From positions 1,649,560 through 1,713,559 of the forward strand of contig JAQJVL010000160.1 in assembly GCA_035578905.1 (NCBI GenBank): DNA of 64,000 bases, given 5' to 3'. Numbering within the stretch: position 1 is the stretch's first letter; each line of letters starts with the position of its first letter. The stretch is from Stictocephala bisonia (Eukaryota; Arthropoda; Insecta; Hemiptera; Membracidae). The translations under genes were made by a program, and so were the position numbers. Below are positions 45,691 to 57,518 of the stretch, in pieces. The notes under the pieces were generated by a model. That model saw only the letters and a list, made by a program, of their open reading frames with translations. It had not been told where the DNA came from and ran no database searches.

Positions 45691-46149
45691 TATACGTTTT
45701 TTACTGAGGTACACCATCCTGTGTGGTAAATGTGGCCTCCCTGGTACAGGTATCTGTCTCAGATTTTCTTTGAGAGTAGGCAAGAAAATGTCTTGAATAC
45801 ATGCATTAAGTGAAATTGAAACGTTTTGTTTTTCAAATATATTGGTAACGAATCTTGGCTTAATTTGTTTTATAAAATAAGAAGCAATGTTTTGGAATAA
45901 ATATTAAAATTTTTTATCGGAATTTTGTATTTCTCTTGATAAGGACACATTATTCTAGCTTTTTCTGAAGTTTATTTCAATAGTTCAAAATTTAAATTTC
46001 AAAGTGTTACAAATAAGAACGATTTAGAGTAACCGAAACTTGTATTAAATGTTGGTATACAGTACAATGTAGAACGTAGCTTGTGAGACAAACAAATACC
46101 CAGCTACATATGTGCAGAAAATAAGCACTATGCTCATATTAATTTGACG
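45691..46149. other. AT-rich stretch, nothing recognised
   Basis: No feature supported. Confidence 0.45.
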
Positions 46150-46515
46150 TCAGACCATTCCAAATAATCCCCGTTGGACTGATTCAATGTGGGATTCCAT
46201 ATCGGTAAATCACCAGGGTTCTCGACATCACAGTGCCCAGCTCTGTTCAGATTTGAAACACTGTGCTCGTACAGATTTTATAACATGACCATTCCGTATA
46301 ATCCTCGGTTGACTGATTCAATTTGGACTTCCATATTGATAAATTAATAGAGTTTCTCGGCATCACAGAGTAAAATATTTTATAAATAGTACCAAGATCT
46401 TTGAAGATATGAATCACAGTGCTCATAGATTTGATTACATGAACATTTCATGTGATTCCCGTTTTACTGATTCAATTTGGGCTTCCATATAGGTAAATCA
46501 CTAGTGTTTCTCCAT
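46150..46515 (+). repeat. degenerate tandem repeat, ~140-bp units
   Basis: Three diverged units, each with CAGTGCTC or CTGTGCTC, ACATGACCATTCC-like sequence, GACTGATTCAATTTGG and TTCCATATNGGTAAATCA. They recur near 46160, 46310 and 46450. Old array, no coding content. Confidence 0.65.
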
Positions 46516-49500
46516 ATAACAGGGAAAAATAGTCAATAACTGTCCCGAACGGGCATTATAACAAAAGTATAGATTTTAATCTGGTTGGTTACTAAGATTT
46601 TCAGCAATTTGTTTATCTTAATATTATTCAATAAACTACTAATAAAATATTAGGTTATATTTTAAATGGCTTATACTTTGCATTAAATCATCTATCAATA
46701 TATTTATGCTATATATTTCAAGAAAAATTATTCTCATACATTCATAATAATACTAATAAAAAAATACTTTTGGCTTTTATCTAAGGACTGAGGAGATTAT
46801 TATCCAGATCTTTGTTTTATGTAATTTTCTCATAAATACTCTCAAAAAAATCTTCCCCTTATTTTCCCTTTTTATATTGGGTTTAAATTGTTCCCTGAAA
46901 CGTTAAAAAGAGATGTTTTACCGTGTCAGTATCAAACGTGGAGCATTGTACCCCATAATCCCAAACACCGAGATGAATAAAACATACCTAGATTATTGTT
47001 ATTGGCTTACGTTTGAGAACAAATATTTCATCCAATTGTAACGGGAATTCATGTTTATGAAGGTGGCTTCAGAATTACGTGAAATATGTTTGTATGGATT
47101 ATTTGTTCTCTGTCAAAGTTAATCTCGAATATTAGGCCTTATTATTAGTCCCTATATAATGTATTTATGCTGAAATTAATAATGTATCGTAGACATTTTG
47201 TCAAATACTAATCATATTTTTAATGGATGTAATTATTTGAATATTGTTGTTTTATAGGTTTATGCCTTATTTACATAGAAATTTGGATACACGTAATAGT
47301 GATTGTGTCAATTTCAAGTTTGTATGCTTCAGTACTAAACCTAAAAGATAATTAGGAATTTTAAAATAAGTGAGTGAATATTGTAATTTTGTTGTTTTAA
47401 TCCTATGATTATACAGATGTTCTTAATAATAAAAAAATAAGCGTACTGTGATGGCTTTTTAAAAATAGTTAATTGGTAGAATAAAGACACTGTATGCAGA
47501 ACTAGCCATTATGCTAGCCACAATAATTGTATAGTAAAATAATTAACATATAGTTTTCCATTGCTTTAGCAATATTTATTTTAATGAGTGAGTATTTACA
47601 ATCTTGAACTTTATTAAATAGTAAAGTAACGGACTTCAGACCAGTCTATTATTTCCACCCTGGACCTTTCACTTCATAGTCCAAACCTTTAAGAACTAGA
47701 ATTTAACCTAATTTAAGTTACGATTTTTCTAATTCTAAAATATAAGGAATATTACCTGTATCATAATTGTGCACAGTGTTTTCAAATTTAACTTTTAAAT
47801 GAAGATAGAGTTTTATTGTGATTATATCCATATAACTGGAAACCAGAATATAAAAGCCAACATATTCTGGACATACTGATCCATTTTAGAGTTCCTTCTA
47901 CCAAATTAAGTACGAATGAGACCTGCGAGATACGGGAGGTCATTGTATATTTAGGTCGTCGTAGAAGTATATAAGGCTTTCTATTTCAAGCTAACAACAT
48001 TTACGTTAATTTACTACTATATTTTACAACTATGGGTACAGTTTATGTTACGGAGTACAACATACAGAATATATAGAAACTAAATAACATCTGATAAATA
48101 ATAACCAAGGTTATAAATGTATTTTTTACAAAACACATGAACTAAACAACAAAACATTATTATTATAAACTTGAGCAAATACTACATAAACCATTACCCA
48201 AACAGATATTGCTGGTATATAACTATACAATATGATTACTGCTTTTTTATTTTTTATTTATTTAATTCCTGTTCTTGACATTAGATATGTTTACAGCAGA
48301 ATGCTAATTAACATAAAAGTACTAATCAACAAGAATACTATTAAGGTCGGTCAATTATTAAAGGATTTAAAAGTGTACAAAACCCATCCTAGTTACATTA
48401 TATTTCACATGTGTATATATATGTGATAAATTGTTTAGTATTTGACATATCTGAAAAGTTCTCGTTGGCATTTAATAATGTGGAAAAATATGATTTTTAG
48501 ATTAATACGCATATTGATTATTTTGAATGTAATTATGGATAACTTTGACAACTGTTGGTGATTTTAAAAGTGGGTATTAATCTAAAATACCACGTGCGTG
48601 TGCGTGTGTGTATTTCAGTTTATGTACGAACAGAAATTTGTTTCTGATATTTTGTAAACGTCAAAAATAATCTTTGTCACAATATCGTCGAGAAAATAAA
48701 ATTAAGAAACGTGGTTTGTAATTATAGTGAAAAATATTTTGCTGTGTTTGTAATAAATTCCTTTATTCACACGATTTAAAGTAAAAAATGGTATAATATT
48801 TCAATGTTAGATTCAGAAAACCACATTTATTTAATTTACAATAGATTTGCATTGCATAAATAAGTAAACATATGTAAGCTATTATTTTTCTTTTTAATAT
48901 TCTGATAATCAATTGTTATATTAATCTTTACTTGATATTTTAAAAGTTACGTTATTAATTTTACAATATATATTTTGTTCATACCTACTTCATGATTATA
49001 AATATCGAATCAGAATGATTAAAATCTGCAATATTATTTAATTTTAAGTAGGCTGGTCTCCCTTACAGTTTTAAACCCTCAGGTGTATCATCAAAAAGTG
49101 TAATCTCTAGTTGTTTGTTTTAATATTTAAAAAAATGATGTCAACCTTGACTACTTGACAGAACTTTTTTGTTACTAACAAATAACGATATCTGACATAT
49201 ATTTATTTTTATCGCTAGTTATTTGTTATTGATTTTACCAAATTTATAAGGTAATTACACAAATACGAAGATACTATAAACTATTTTACATTAACAATAT
49301 ACTTCCTTATACTAACAAAACTAGTAGTTTATTTTAAATTTCAGTGATATTTTCAAATGCTTGACCAACAGAAAAACTAATCTGCCACCTGAACAAATCC
49401 GTTTATCGCAACGGCAGGCACAGAGGTGATTTTATCATGTAACCTTACACTCACAATCAGCTGATTCAATTAAAGGATATTTTTACCTCTATATAATTGT

Positions 49501-52149
49501 ACATTTCTCCCTCACCTTTAGTTTAATAACTTAAAGTTACAGTAATATGTTAAAATGTATAAGAGCATTTTTAACTTACATTGGTACCCCTATGAACACA
49601 GAAGTTGACTACTACATTTTTTTTCTGCATGCAGGTTAACTTAAGTTGGGTAAAATTAAGTCAAGGAAGGTATAAACGAAGGTAAAATGATCTATTTAGA
49701 CATTTTATTTCCACAATACTGTCAAATATTTGCGTTACTGACAGTTTGTACAAAACATTTATGAATCACCAGTTATATTATTAAATAATCTTATTAGAAT
49801 AAATCTATAAACGAACATTATACTCTGCTGCATGACCATAAATTGTATTTTCTTAAAGATGCAAATACATCCTCTTATAAGAGAATATCAAGATATGTAT
49901 AGTATTGAACGCAAAGTTCTGAACTTGATATCTAAGATAATAGATGTTATAATGATACAATTGTAATAATTATTCCACTGACAAAACTAATAGGGCCAGG
50001 GATTATGGGTAATTAGCTAGCTACTACTTAAAAATTTTCCAATTTTAAATATTGCACTTTATCTCTTGTTACGATGCACAATATGGAATTAAGAATTCGT
50101 AAATTAAGAAAATTGTAATTGACTACATGAAATAGTAATTTTCAACCAAATCTAAGTGAAAACAATTACAAAAACATAACAAATTATTGGTAATACATTT
50201 TAGTAATTTTTTTACAGTTATGTGAAGGTGTGTATAATTAATTAATATATATATATACACACACATAAATTTAATATATATTTACCAGTTTTAATAATAC
50301 TTTGAATAATGGAATATGCAACATCATTCCTAGTAAATTATTTTATTTAAAAATATCACTTTTGTATGTATTTTACAAACGAAGTACGTTTGAATAAACA
50401 GCAAATCATCTTTAGAAATTAATGTGAATAACTGTCATTAGCTTAATTAATCTAATTAAACGTTTTTCATAAATGTTATTTTTACTTGCTGGACCAACAT
50501 GTTACTTTTTAACATACAAAATAATTTTCAAAATGTTTGGTTCAGGATATCAACATACTTTTTTGCGTTGTAAGTTGTTTCTAAACCTGTACAAATGAAA
50601 AAACTTCATTTGGATACTTCTCAAAATCTTCAATAACCTGGCATATTTTCAAGATACAAAAATTGCGTTTGGGTGGTTTTACTTTTTCCCATAATATTTT
50701 CCAAGCTGCTTAAGAATTATGGATGTTATTCACGTTTGTGAAAAATTAAGAAAACATCTGGAAACAGCTTAACTAAATAATATTGTTATCAATTATATAA
50801 ATATTAAATACATTTTTATCTAGTATTGTCTAAAAATATTATAATTCATTTAGATTAGAGCTCTATAAGACCTTTTTGTATTTCTAATTTAATCTTAAAA
50901 CGTCAATACATATTTTACATCAATTATGTTTTAGCCCTCTACATAAGTATTTAAAAGGTCATATATATATATAAAACTTTATACATGTTCTTTCTTGAAT
51001 TTATAACATTTAATGTTTTCTCACCGTTATATATTTCATTAAGAAACTTAAGTTAGATTAAGATCGGTAAATAAATAACATTTTTGTGAAAAAAACACCG
51101 AAAATGTTTATTAAATATAAATGTCCCAATACGTACGTGTCGTAATCTTACAAGTGGAACTCCATTTATCGAGGTTAGAACAACATTATTCTTTCGGGTA
51201 CTCTATCTTCATCAGCTCGTTTTCCAAATGGACGCTCGCGAGTATAAGTACGGTCCATACGGTCTGTTTATTGAACAATTTATATTTATTTTCATTGAGT
51301 GTTAAAATTTAAGTGACTTAACAAAATTAGTTTATTTGTCTTTCACTTTACTATAACTACCAGTATTCTTTTTTGAGTAAAATGTATTTCAATATGATTT
51401 AGTTGCAATGGAAATTTCAAGCTCGGATTACAAAGATACTTTCCTAGTTCTAAATGTTCTTATATAAAGACTGACCATTTAAGGTTATTGCTATTTCTTG
51501 TCTGAAGTTTGTACAAATAATTACTTGTACTGGATAAACAAGTTTAAGTGGGAACTTATAAAAAACACTGTTTTACTGGGTGCATGTTAATAACACCTTT
51601 GTATGCAATATAATTATGTTCAGTTAAAACCGTTTAAAAATGACACATTGAAATACTTTGTTTAAATCCCAATTGTATATTCAATCAAATAATTTGTTAT
51701 ATTTGTTATTTTTCTTAATATTTAATTATAAACAAATAAAACTAGTTACAGTGCAGGAAATGTTTCAAAAAAATATTACAATCTATGAATGCTGTATTTA
51801 ATTTGCTTCAAAGTTTTGTTCATTAATTTACTCACAAAACTGTACAGCTCTTAAAACTATTTACAAACTAATAAAAGTTTACACATTTCAATAAAATATA
51901 AAATATATTGCCATTTAAGTAAAGAATATTGTTTCATTTGCAGCCAAAGTTAATAATAATGATCCTCATCTAAACGAATAGAATATTCGATTATTATATA
52001 ATTATTTTATATAAAAATAAATTAAAATTTTAATAATATTTAAGATCATCTCATTAATCATAAGTTTTGCCTACTTATTTTTTTCATATTATTTTTCAAA
52101 CTATACGTTAATATGGAACTAAAAAATCACTATACGTACCTTTGAATAT
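46516..52149. other. long AT-rich stretch without recognised features
   Basis: Frequent stops in all frames; the few short open frames (48232-48426, 51121-51312) have no recognisable motif. There are small (TA)n and (TG)n tracts at about 48590-48615 and 50240-50270. It could be intergenic, intronic or ancient transposon sequence. Confidence 0.45.
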
Positions 52150-52610
52150 ATACATACAGTGACCCTCCCAGCAACCCATACACTAATAGTGTTTATGACA
52201 ACACCACCCACCCACAAACGTACAGTGATGAAGACCCTCCAACCTACCCGTACACTCGTGTTGACCCTCTCACCCACACGTAAAGTGATGATGACCCTCC
52301 CACCCACCCATACACATACAATCGTGTTATCCCTCTCGCCCCCTCATACACGTAAAGTGGTGATTATATAGTTGACTGTGCGTGTATTTCCAATACCACC
52401 GTACATTTTTGGATGGGTGGTTCAACTACACTTTATATGTATGGGTGTGTGGGAGGTTAACACCTCTTTTAGTGTATGGGTGGGCGGGAGGGTCAACACG
52501 ATTGTACGTGTATGGTTAGGTGGGAAATCATCACCACAGCATGTGTATGGGTGGGTGGGTTACCCTCCTTAATGTATAAGATGGGTGGGCAGGTCTCCGT
52601 TACTTTGCTC
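52150..52610. repeat. strand-switching minisatellite (C-rich to G-rich)
   Basis: From about 52160 to 52350 the plus strand is C-rich (GACCCTCCCACCCACCCATAC-like, split by TACAGTGATGA). From about 52395 to 52590 it is the complement-like G-rich form (GTATGGGTGGGYGGGAGGGT). So two blocks of the same degenerate family lie head-to-head around about 52360-52390. Words such as CGTGTATGGGTGGG link it to the arrays at 20580 and 60736. The overlapping open frames are repeat artefacts. Confidence 0.85.
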
Positions 52611-54370
52611 GTTTGATAAACGAGCTTCATCGATCACATCGTGTATAATCGATTTCTGACCATACTGTACCTGCGGTCATGTGACTATACCACAAGTTAA
52701 GGTGTTGGCCTATATAGTAATGATCTACTCTCCCACTTACACGTATGATAGTAATAGGTTAGGGTGGTAGATTTGACTATTACAAACATAATTATTGATA
52801 ACAAGTAGAAATTTCACAGCATAATTCAATAATTTTCACATATAGAATATTACTTATCATTAAAAAAAAGTAGTGTTTGGTTTAATTCTTTCTAATGATT
52901 AATAATATAATAATATTTCTACACGTCTATTTATTGAAGTAATGAAGTTGAAAATATTTTTTTATGAAATATTATCCCTGCATACCTTCAATAAACAATG
53001 GTTTTCCTCTATTGTATAGCTAAAATAAATATGAAATATATATATCTAAGATCAAATAAAAACTTAAAAACATATTTTCCTATAGAGAGCTTATTTTCTA
53101 TTTAAAAATGATAACAATTAATTCGTTGACCATTTCATTTTCAGCACTACATATACATTGCTTATAAAAAAGAAAATGTTTATTTACCCCAAATATGCAC
53201 ATAATTAAAGGGTTTGAAAAACAGTGAACAAGTAAATCGCCTAACAAATTAAGTTCACGTTACAAATAATAAGTGGCATATAATGATAAAAATAACATTG
53301 TGTATATAGCAGTAATGAATGTACCTCAATGAGGTACTGTTTGTAAAGGTGGCTGCATAGAGATTCATTAGAGACACGTCCAAAGCACCAGTGGTCCCGA
53401 GTGAGGAGCGCCTTCCACCAGTGAATGCAATATGGATACAGCATGCATATTGCCTACTTGCAAGATGTCACGGCGTTCTTATGGCTTGGGTCAGTGGCAG
53501 AAGAACGATGATTAAATTAACGAACCGTTATATTTCCTACGCCCTTTATTAGTTTTTGTGTTACTAACAGACCGACGTGAACTGTACTGACAGCACTTTA
53601 TTACAGAACTATTGACTTGCACTGCAAAGAGGGGAAGAGTTTTGTTTCATTTATTAATTAGGTTTCATTCATTTATTGAATTTTGTATATTATTTAATTA
53701 TTATATTAACGAAATAATTAAAAAAATTAACATGTGGGAAAAATGCAATAAAAGGGATTTGACATCGACAAAAACTGTTCAGTTGGCCAGTGGCATATAT
53801 CAATTTGGTGCTGCTACCCGGCCCTAATGGTTAAGTAATGACCTGCTCCACATCCTGACATGACCACGGTTGGAGTTGATGACATTTTTTAAGTTAGTTT
53901 AAAAACTTCAATTTCAAAATATAATTAATAACTTTCAATGTAATCATGCATTGTATATAGTTTTGGCATTTGTAAAAAAATTTTACTAGCATTCAACTTC
54001 ACTATTTTCACCATCGAATAAAGTTCAATCGTTGAATAAAGTCCACGCACGGCCTGGAGGCCGATGTGAACTTGCGAGTGAGTTTTATATAAAAAAGAAG
54101 AAACATCGTCTTAATTGAAATTAGTCTTAGGTACGTAAAAATCAGTAATTCAGATATTTATGAATCCTTTTAATAAATCACATTCAAAGACATATATCAC
54201 ATTTTATCAGTACGTATGCTCATTTTATAACATTGAACTCTAAAATTAGTTCACTGTTATTATATTAGACAGCGTACATTTTAGCTTATTAAAAAGAGAA
54301 ATACCAATCACCATAGATTTTATAACATTTTTAGCATAAATACCGTGAAAATTGATGGTCTATTGAGGGT
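52611..54370. other. AT-rich stretch, nothing recognised
   Basis: No gene supported. Frames at 53241-53444 (-) and 53612-53827 (+) lack recognisable motifs. One further fragment near 52725-52775 (CTCTCCCACTTACACGTATG) resembles the adjacent minisatellite. Confidence 0.45.
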
Positions 54371-56738
54371 CTATTAGCTTCATACGCTTTATCTAAATGC
54401 ATTACAATTAATACAAGAGAAGAAATTAGAAATAACGTAGTAATATCGTCCTGTCTTGATCATTTGTATGTCAGAGCAGATCCCTCTTTTATTAATGCAG
54501 CAGTTTTTAAATACAAAACAGCAGATCACTATATGATAGGTTGTGCTATAACGATAAAGAGTAATAATTTTTCCTAGAACATGAAACAAAATTATTCGTT
54601 TCTTGATAACCGACTTGTCAGACAAAACTTAAATAACGCTGTTTGGCCTATTAGTAATAATCAAGATCTTAATGCCCACTGTGAGAATGTTATTGGCTTT
54701 TTTAAAACCATATATAGTAAAAGTATGAATGTGGTGTTTGAAAGGAAAAATGTTTCTCAACTGTCACATAAAAAACCATGGATGACTGAAACAATTTTTA
54801 ATTTAGTTAAAAAACGAGACAGACTTTTTCGTAGGTGGAAAGATACACCTACTAATAATAACTATAGACTAGAGTACATCAATTTAAGAAATAGAGTAAA
54901 CAATGTAATATCTAAACGCAAGGAAACATATATTTTTAATAAATTTCAATCTGCTCAAAAAGACATGAGAAAGCAATGGGATTGCATAAACTCTTTGATT
55001 GGTAATAAAAGACGTGATAACCTAGACCAGAGCATCATAACTTTTTGGCCTAGACCTAGACCTAGACCGGCTTTTGGTCATGGAGACGTGCTCGGCGGTT
55101 TACAAAATGAGTTTGCTAACTTTTTTGAAAGTAGTGTAGAACATGTAATTCACAAATGTTCGCAAAACTTACTCAATCCAGTGCCAATACCTCACCCAGT
55201 TCTCCTCCACTCATTATATATCCCTAAAGCAAATAAAAATAAAATGTATAGTATTATAAGGAATTTAAATGTAAAAAAATCACCTGGTGCAGATGGAATC
55301 CGAGTGACTGATATTCAGTACTGCTCGGATAGAATGAGTCAAATAATTAGTGATTTAATAATTGCCTCTATGACACAAGGCTTATTTACCGAACCGTTAA
55401 AAGTAGCTATAATTCGCCCAACATAAATCTGGTCCGAAAAATATACTATCGAATTATCGTCCAATAGCTATCTTATCAGTAATAGAGAAGGTATTTGAAA
55501 AATACATTTCCTTTTATTTAAACAAATATCTTAGTGAAAATAATATAATTTGCTCAAACCAGCATGGATTTCAAAAGAGGAAGGGGACCGAAACAGTTTT
55601 ATTAGATTTCGTTGATTTTATAAATAATAGTTTAAATAACAGGAAGCAAGTAATAGCGGTATTTATTGATTACTCGAAGGCTTTTGATACACTCGATTAC
55701 AATATCATGCTAGATGAACTTAAGAAAATAGGAATTACAGGGAATATGTATTCGTGGTTTGCAAGTTATCTAAAAGAGCAACCTATGACTGTAAAAATTT
55801 GCGAATCATACAGTCCAAGTAAAGTCTTGACCCACGGTGTACCACAAGGAAGCGTATTAGGCCCAATTTTGTTTAATATTTATGTAAATAGCTTATCTGA
55901 GCTTCAGATTTACGGTAATATTTTTATGTATGCAGATGACACAGTTATTACAGTTGCAAGTAAGGACTTCTATTTAGCGCAAAACTATATGCAGTCAGAT
56001 TTCAACATTTTATTAAGATGGGCACACGACAAAAAGTTGACTATAAATCCAAAAAAGACAGTAGTTATGAATTTCCACTCACCCCATAATAATCCTGGCC
56101 AAATACCATCTACTCGTTCTCATGACTGTAAATGCCTCATGACTAACAATGTAAATACTTGCGCATACAGTGTACTGAAAGTAGTCTCAGAAACACGTTA
56201 TTTGGGTATAATAATAGACAACAAACTAAGGTGGGAGTGCCATATAAATTATTTAGTTAACAAACTAAAACCTATTTCAGCTAAATTGTTCTATTTAAGG
56301 AAAAGTTTTCCACTCAATGCCCTAAAGATTATTTATAAAAGTATGTTCGAGTCCATTATACGTTATGGAGTAGAAATTTGGGGTGTAGCATCGAAAACCT
56401 TATCCCAACGCTTAGAATCTCTGCAACGTAGAACCCTGAAAACTATATTTAGAAAGCAGTACAATAACGATTTAGACGATTTAGTATTTTTGTTGACGCA
56501 GTGTAATACCCTATATCCGAAAGAATTTAGAAAGTACAAGTTGTTGCAAAAGTTTTATATAGAAAAGAAATTTCAAATTCCCAACGTTAAAACCCAATAC
56601 AATTTTCGTAACTTAGAACGATATAAACTACCTCGTTTTTGTAATACATTTGGAAAAAATTCTCTTAGTTATGTAATTCCGTCACTTTTTAATGATCTGC
56701 CAGATAATCTGAAAATTTTACAAAATTCGAACATGTGA
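54371..56738 (+). pseudogene. non-LTR ORF2 (endonuclease C-term + reverse transcriptase), broken
   Basis: Frame 1 reads LLASYALSKCI, SCLDHLYVRAD and KTADHYMIG (end of the endonuclease domain, with ADH matching the family's SDH site). It then meets a TAG at 54575 and continues as a linker to 55420 (KKSPGADGIRVTDIQ is reverse-transcriptase motif 1). A one-base shift near 55420 moves to frame 3, which is open from 55422 to 56738. That frame has NYRPIAILSVIEKVFEK, NQHGFQKRKGTETVLLDF, AVFIDYSKAFDTLDY (first catalytic Asp), GVPQGSVLGPILFNIYVN, MYADDTVI (catalytic Asp pair at 55935-55940) and a thumb and C-terminal domain. After the stop at 56738 a further frameshifted piece (VRQFIYLWL) may continue to about 56789. 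Two clear defects plus 5' truncation make it inactive, but the catalytic residues are intact, so it is fairly young. Confidence 0.92.
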
Positions 56739-56789
56739 GACAATTCATATATCTCTGGCTTGTGCAAATGTCTGAAGGTTGTAATTTAA

Positions 56790-57518
56790 GTTGTTGATTA
56801 CTACATTTGATTTTTGTATTCCCTTATATTTATGTTAAAAAACGAGTTATAAGCATAGTGGTCTATATAGCTAGGTAAGTTAGGAATAAGTTTTTGTTCA
56901 TTTGGTCGTAGAAAAAAAAATAAAAAAAAAATTAAAAATAAAAATGTAATAAATTTTGTTATGTTTACTGATAAATACCCTTGAAAAATATGCTGTAAGT
57001 CATTGATATGTCTTGTCTTATGTCTTGTTTTATTTTTATTTCTTCTGTTAGTTTATAAATTAATTATAGACTTAGTTAGTAATCTGCATTATTTCTTATT
57101 ATGTTTAGGTTATTGATAATATAAAAATATATTTGGAAACTTTTTCGCAGTGATAACAATATGGTCACAATATTGTTGTTGAGAAATCATGTCGTTCTTT
57201 TAATTTTATTCTATTAATATATTATAATTATTAGTTATAATTTTACAATATTGTTAATATTTATTTTTATTCTGGTGGATTGAAAATAGACACTGAAGCA
57301 CCGTCAACATGAGCGCATATAATTTGTTATGTACATATATATCTGTAGTTTTGTTTGTTTGTAATTTTTAGAAGTTATTTCCTTAGTTTGTGTTCATTTA
57401 AAAAACTACATGAGTATTGCTTATAAATGTATATAAGAGCACCCAACGACAAATCTTTTGATTTGTTGGGACTCGTACTGTAAATACTTTGAAAAATAAA
57501 CTTCTTGTATCTTGTATC
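56790..57518 (+). other. 3' UTR of the non-LTR retrotransposon
   Basis: AT-rich, no frame. It contains an A-rich tract near 56910-56940, the 57442-57470 hairpin, AATAAA at about 57495 and the heptamer tail. Confidence 0.7.

Larger units (their letters stand above)
54371..57518 (+). mobile_element. 5'-truncated non-LTR retrotransposon, near-complete ORF2 3' part
   Basis: The copy starts inside the endonuclease domain, runs through the reverse transcriptase to a ~730-bp 3' UTR, and ends in repeated TTGTATC heptamers (57501-57518) after AATAAA. The layout (apurinic-type endonuclease, reverse transcriptase, short-repeat tail) fits the Jockey/CR1 group. A hairpin near the 3' end, CCCAACGACAAATC-TTTT-GATTTGTTGGG (57442-57470, 3-nt bulge), is a candidate template-recognition structure. 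5' truncation is the usual outcome of incomplete target-primed reverse transcription. No clear target duplication was found. Confidence 0.9.
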
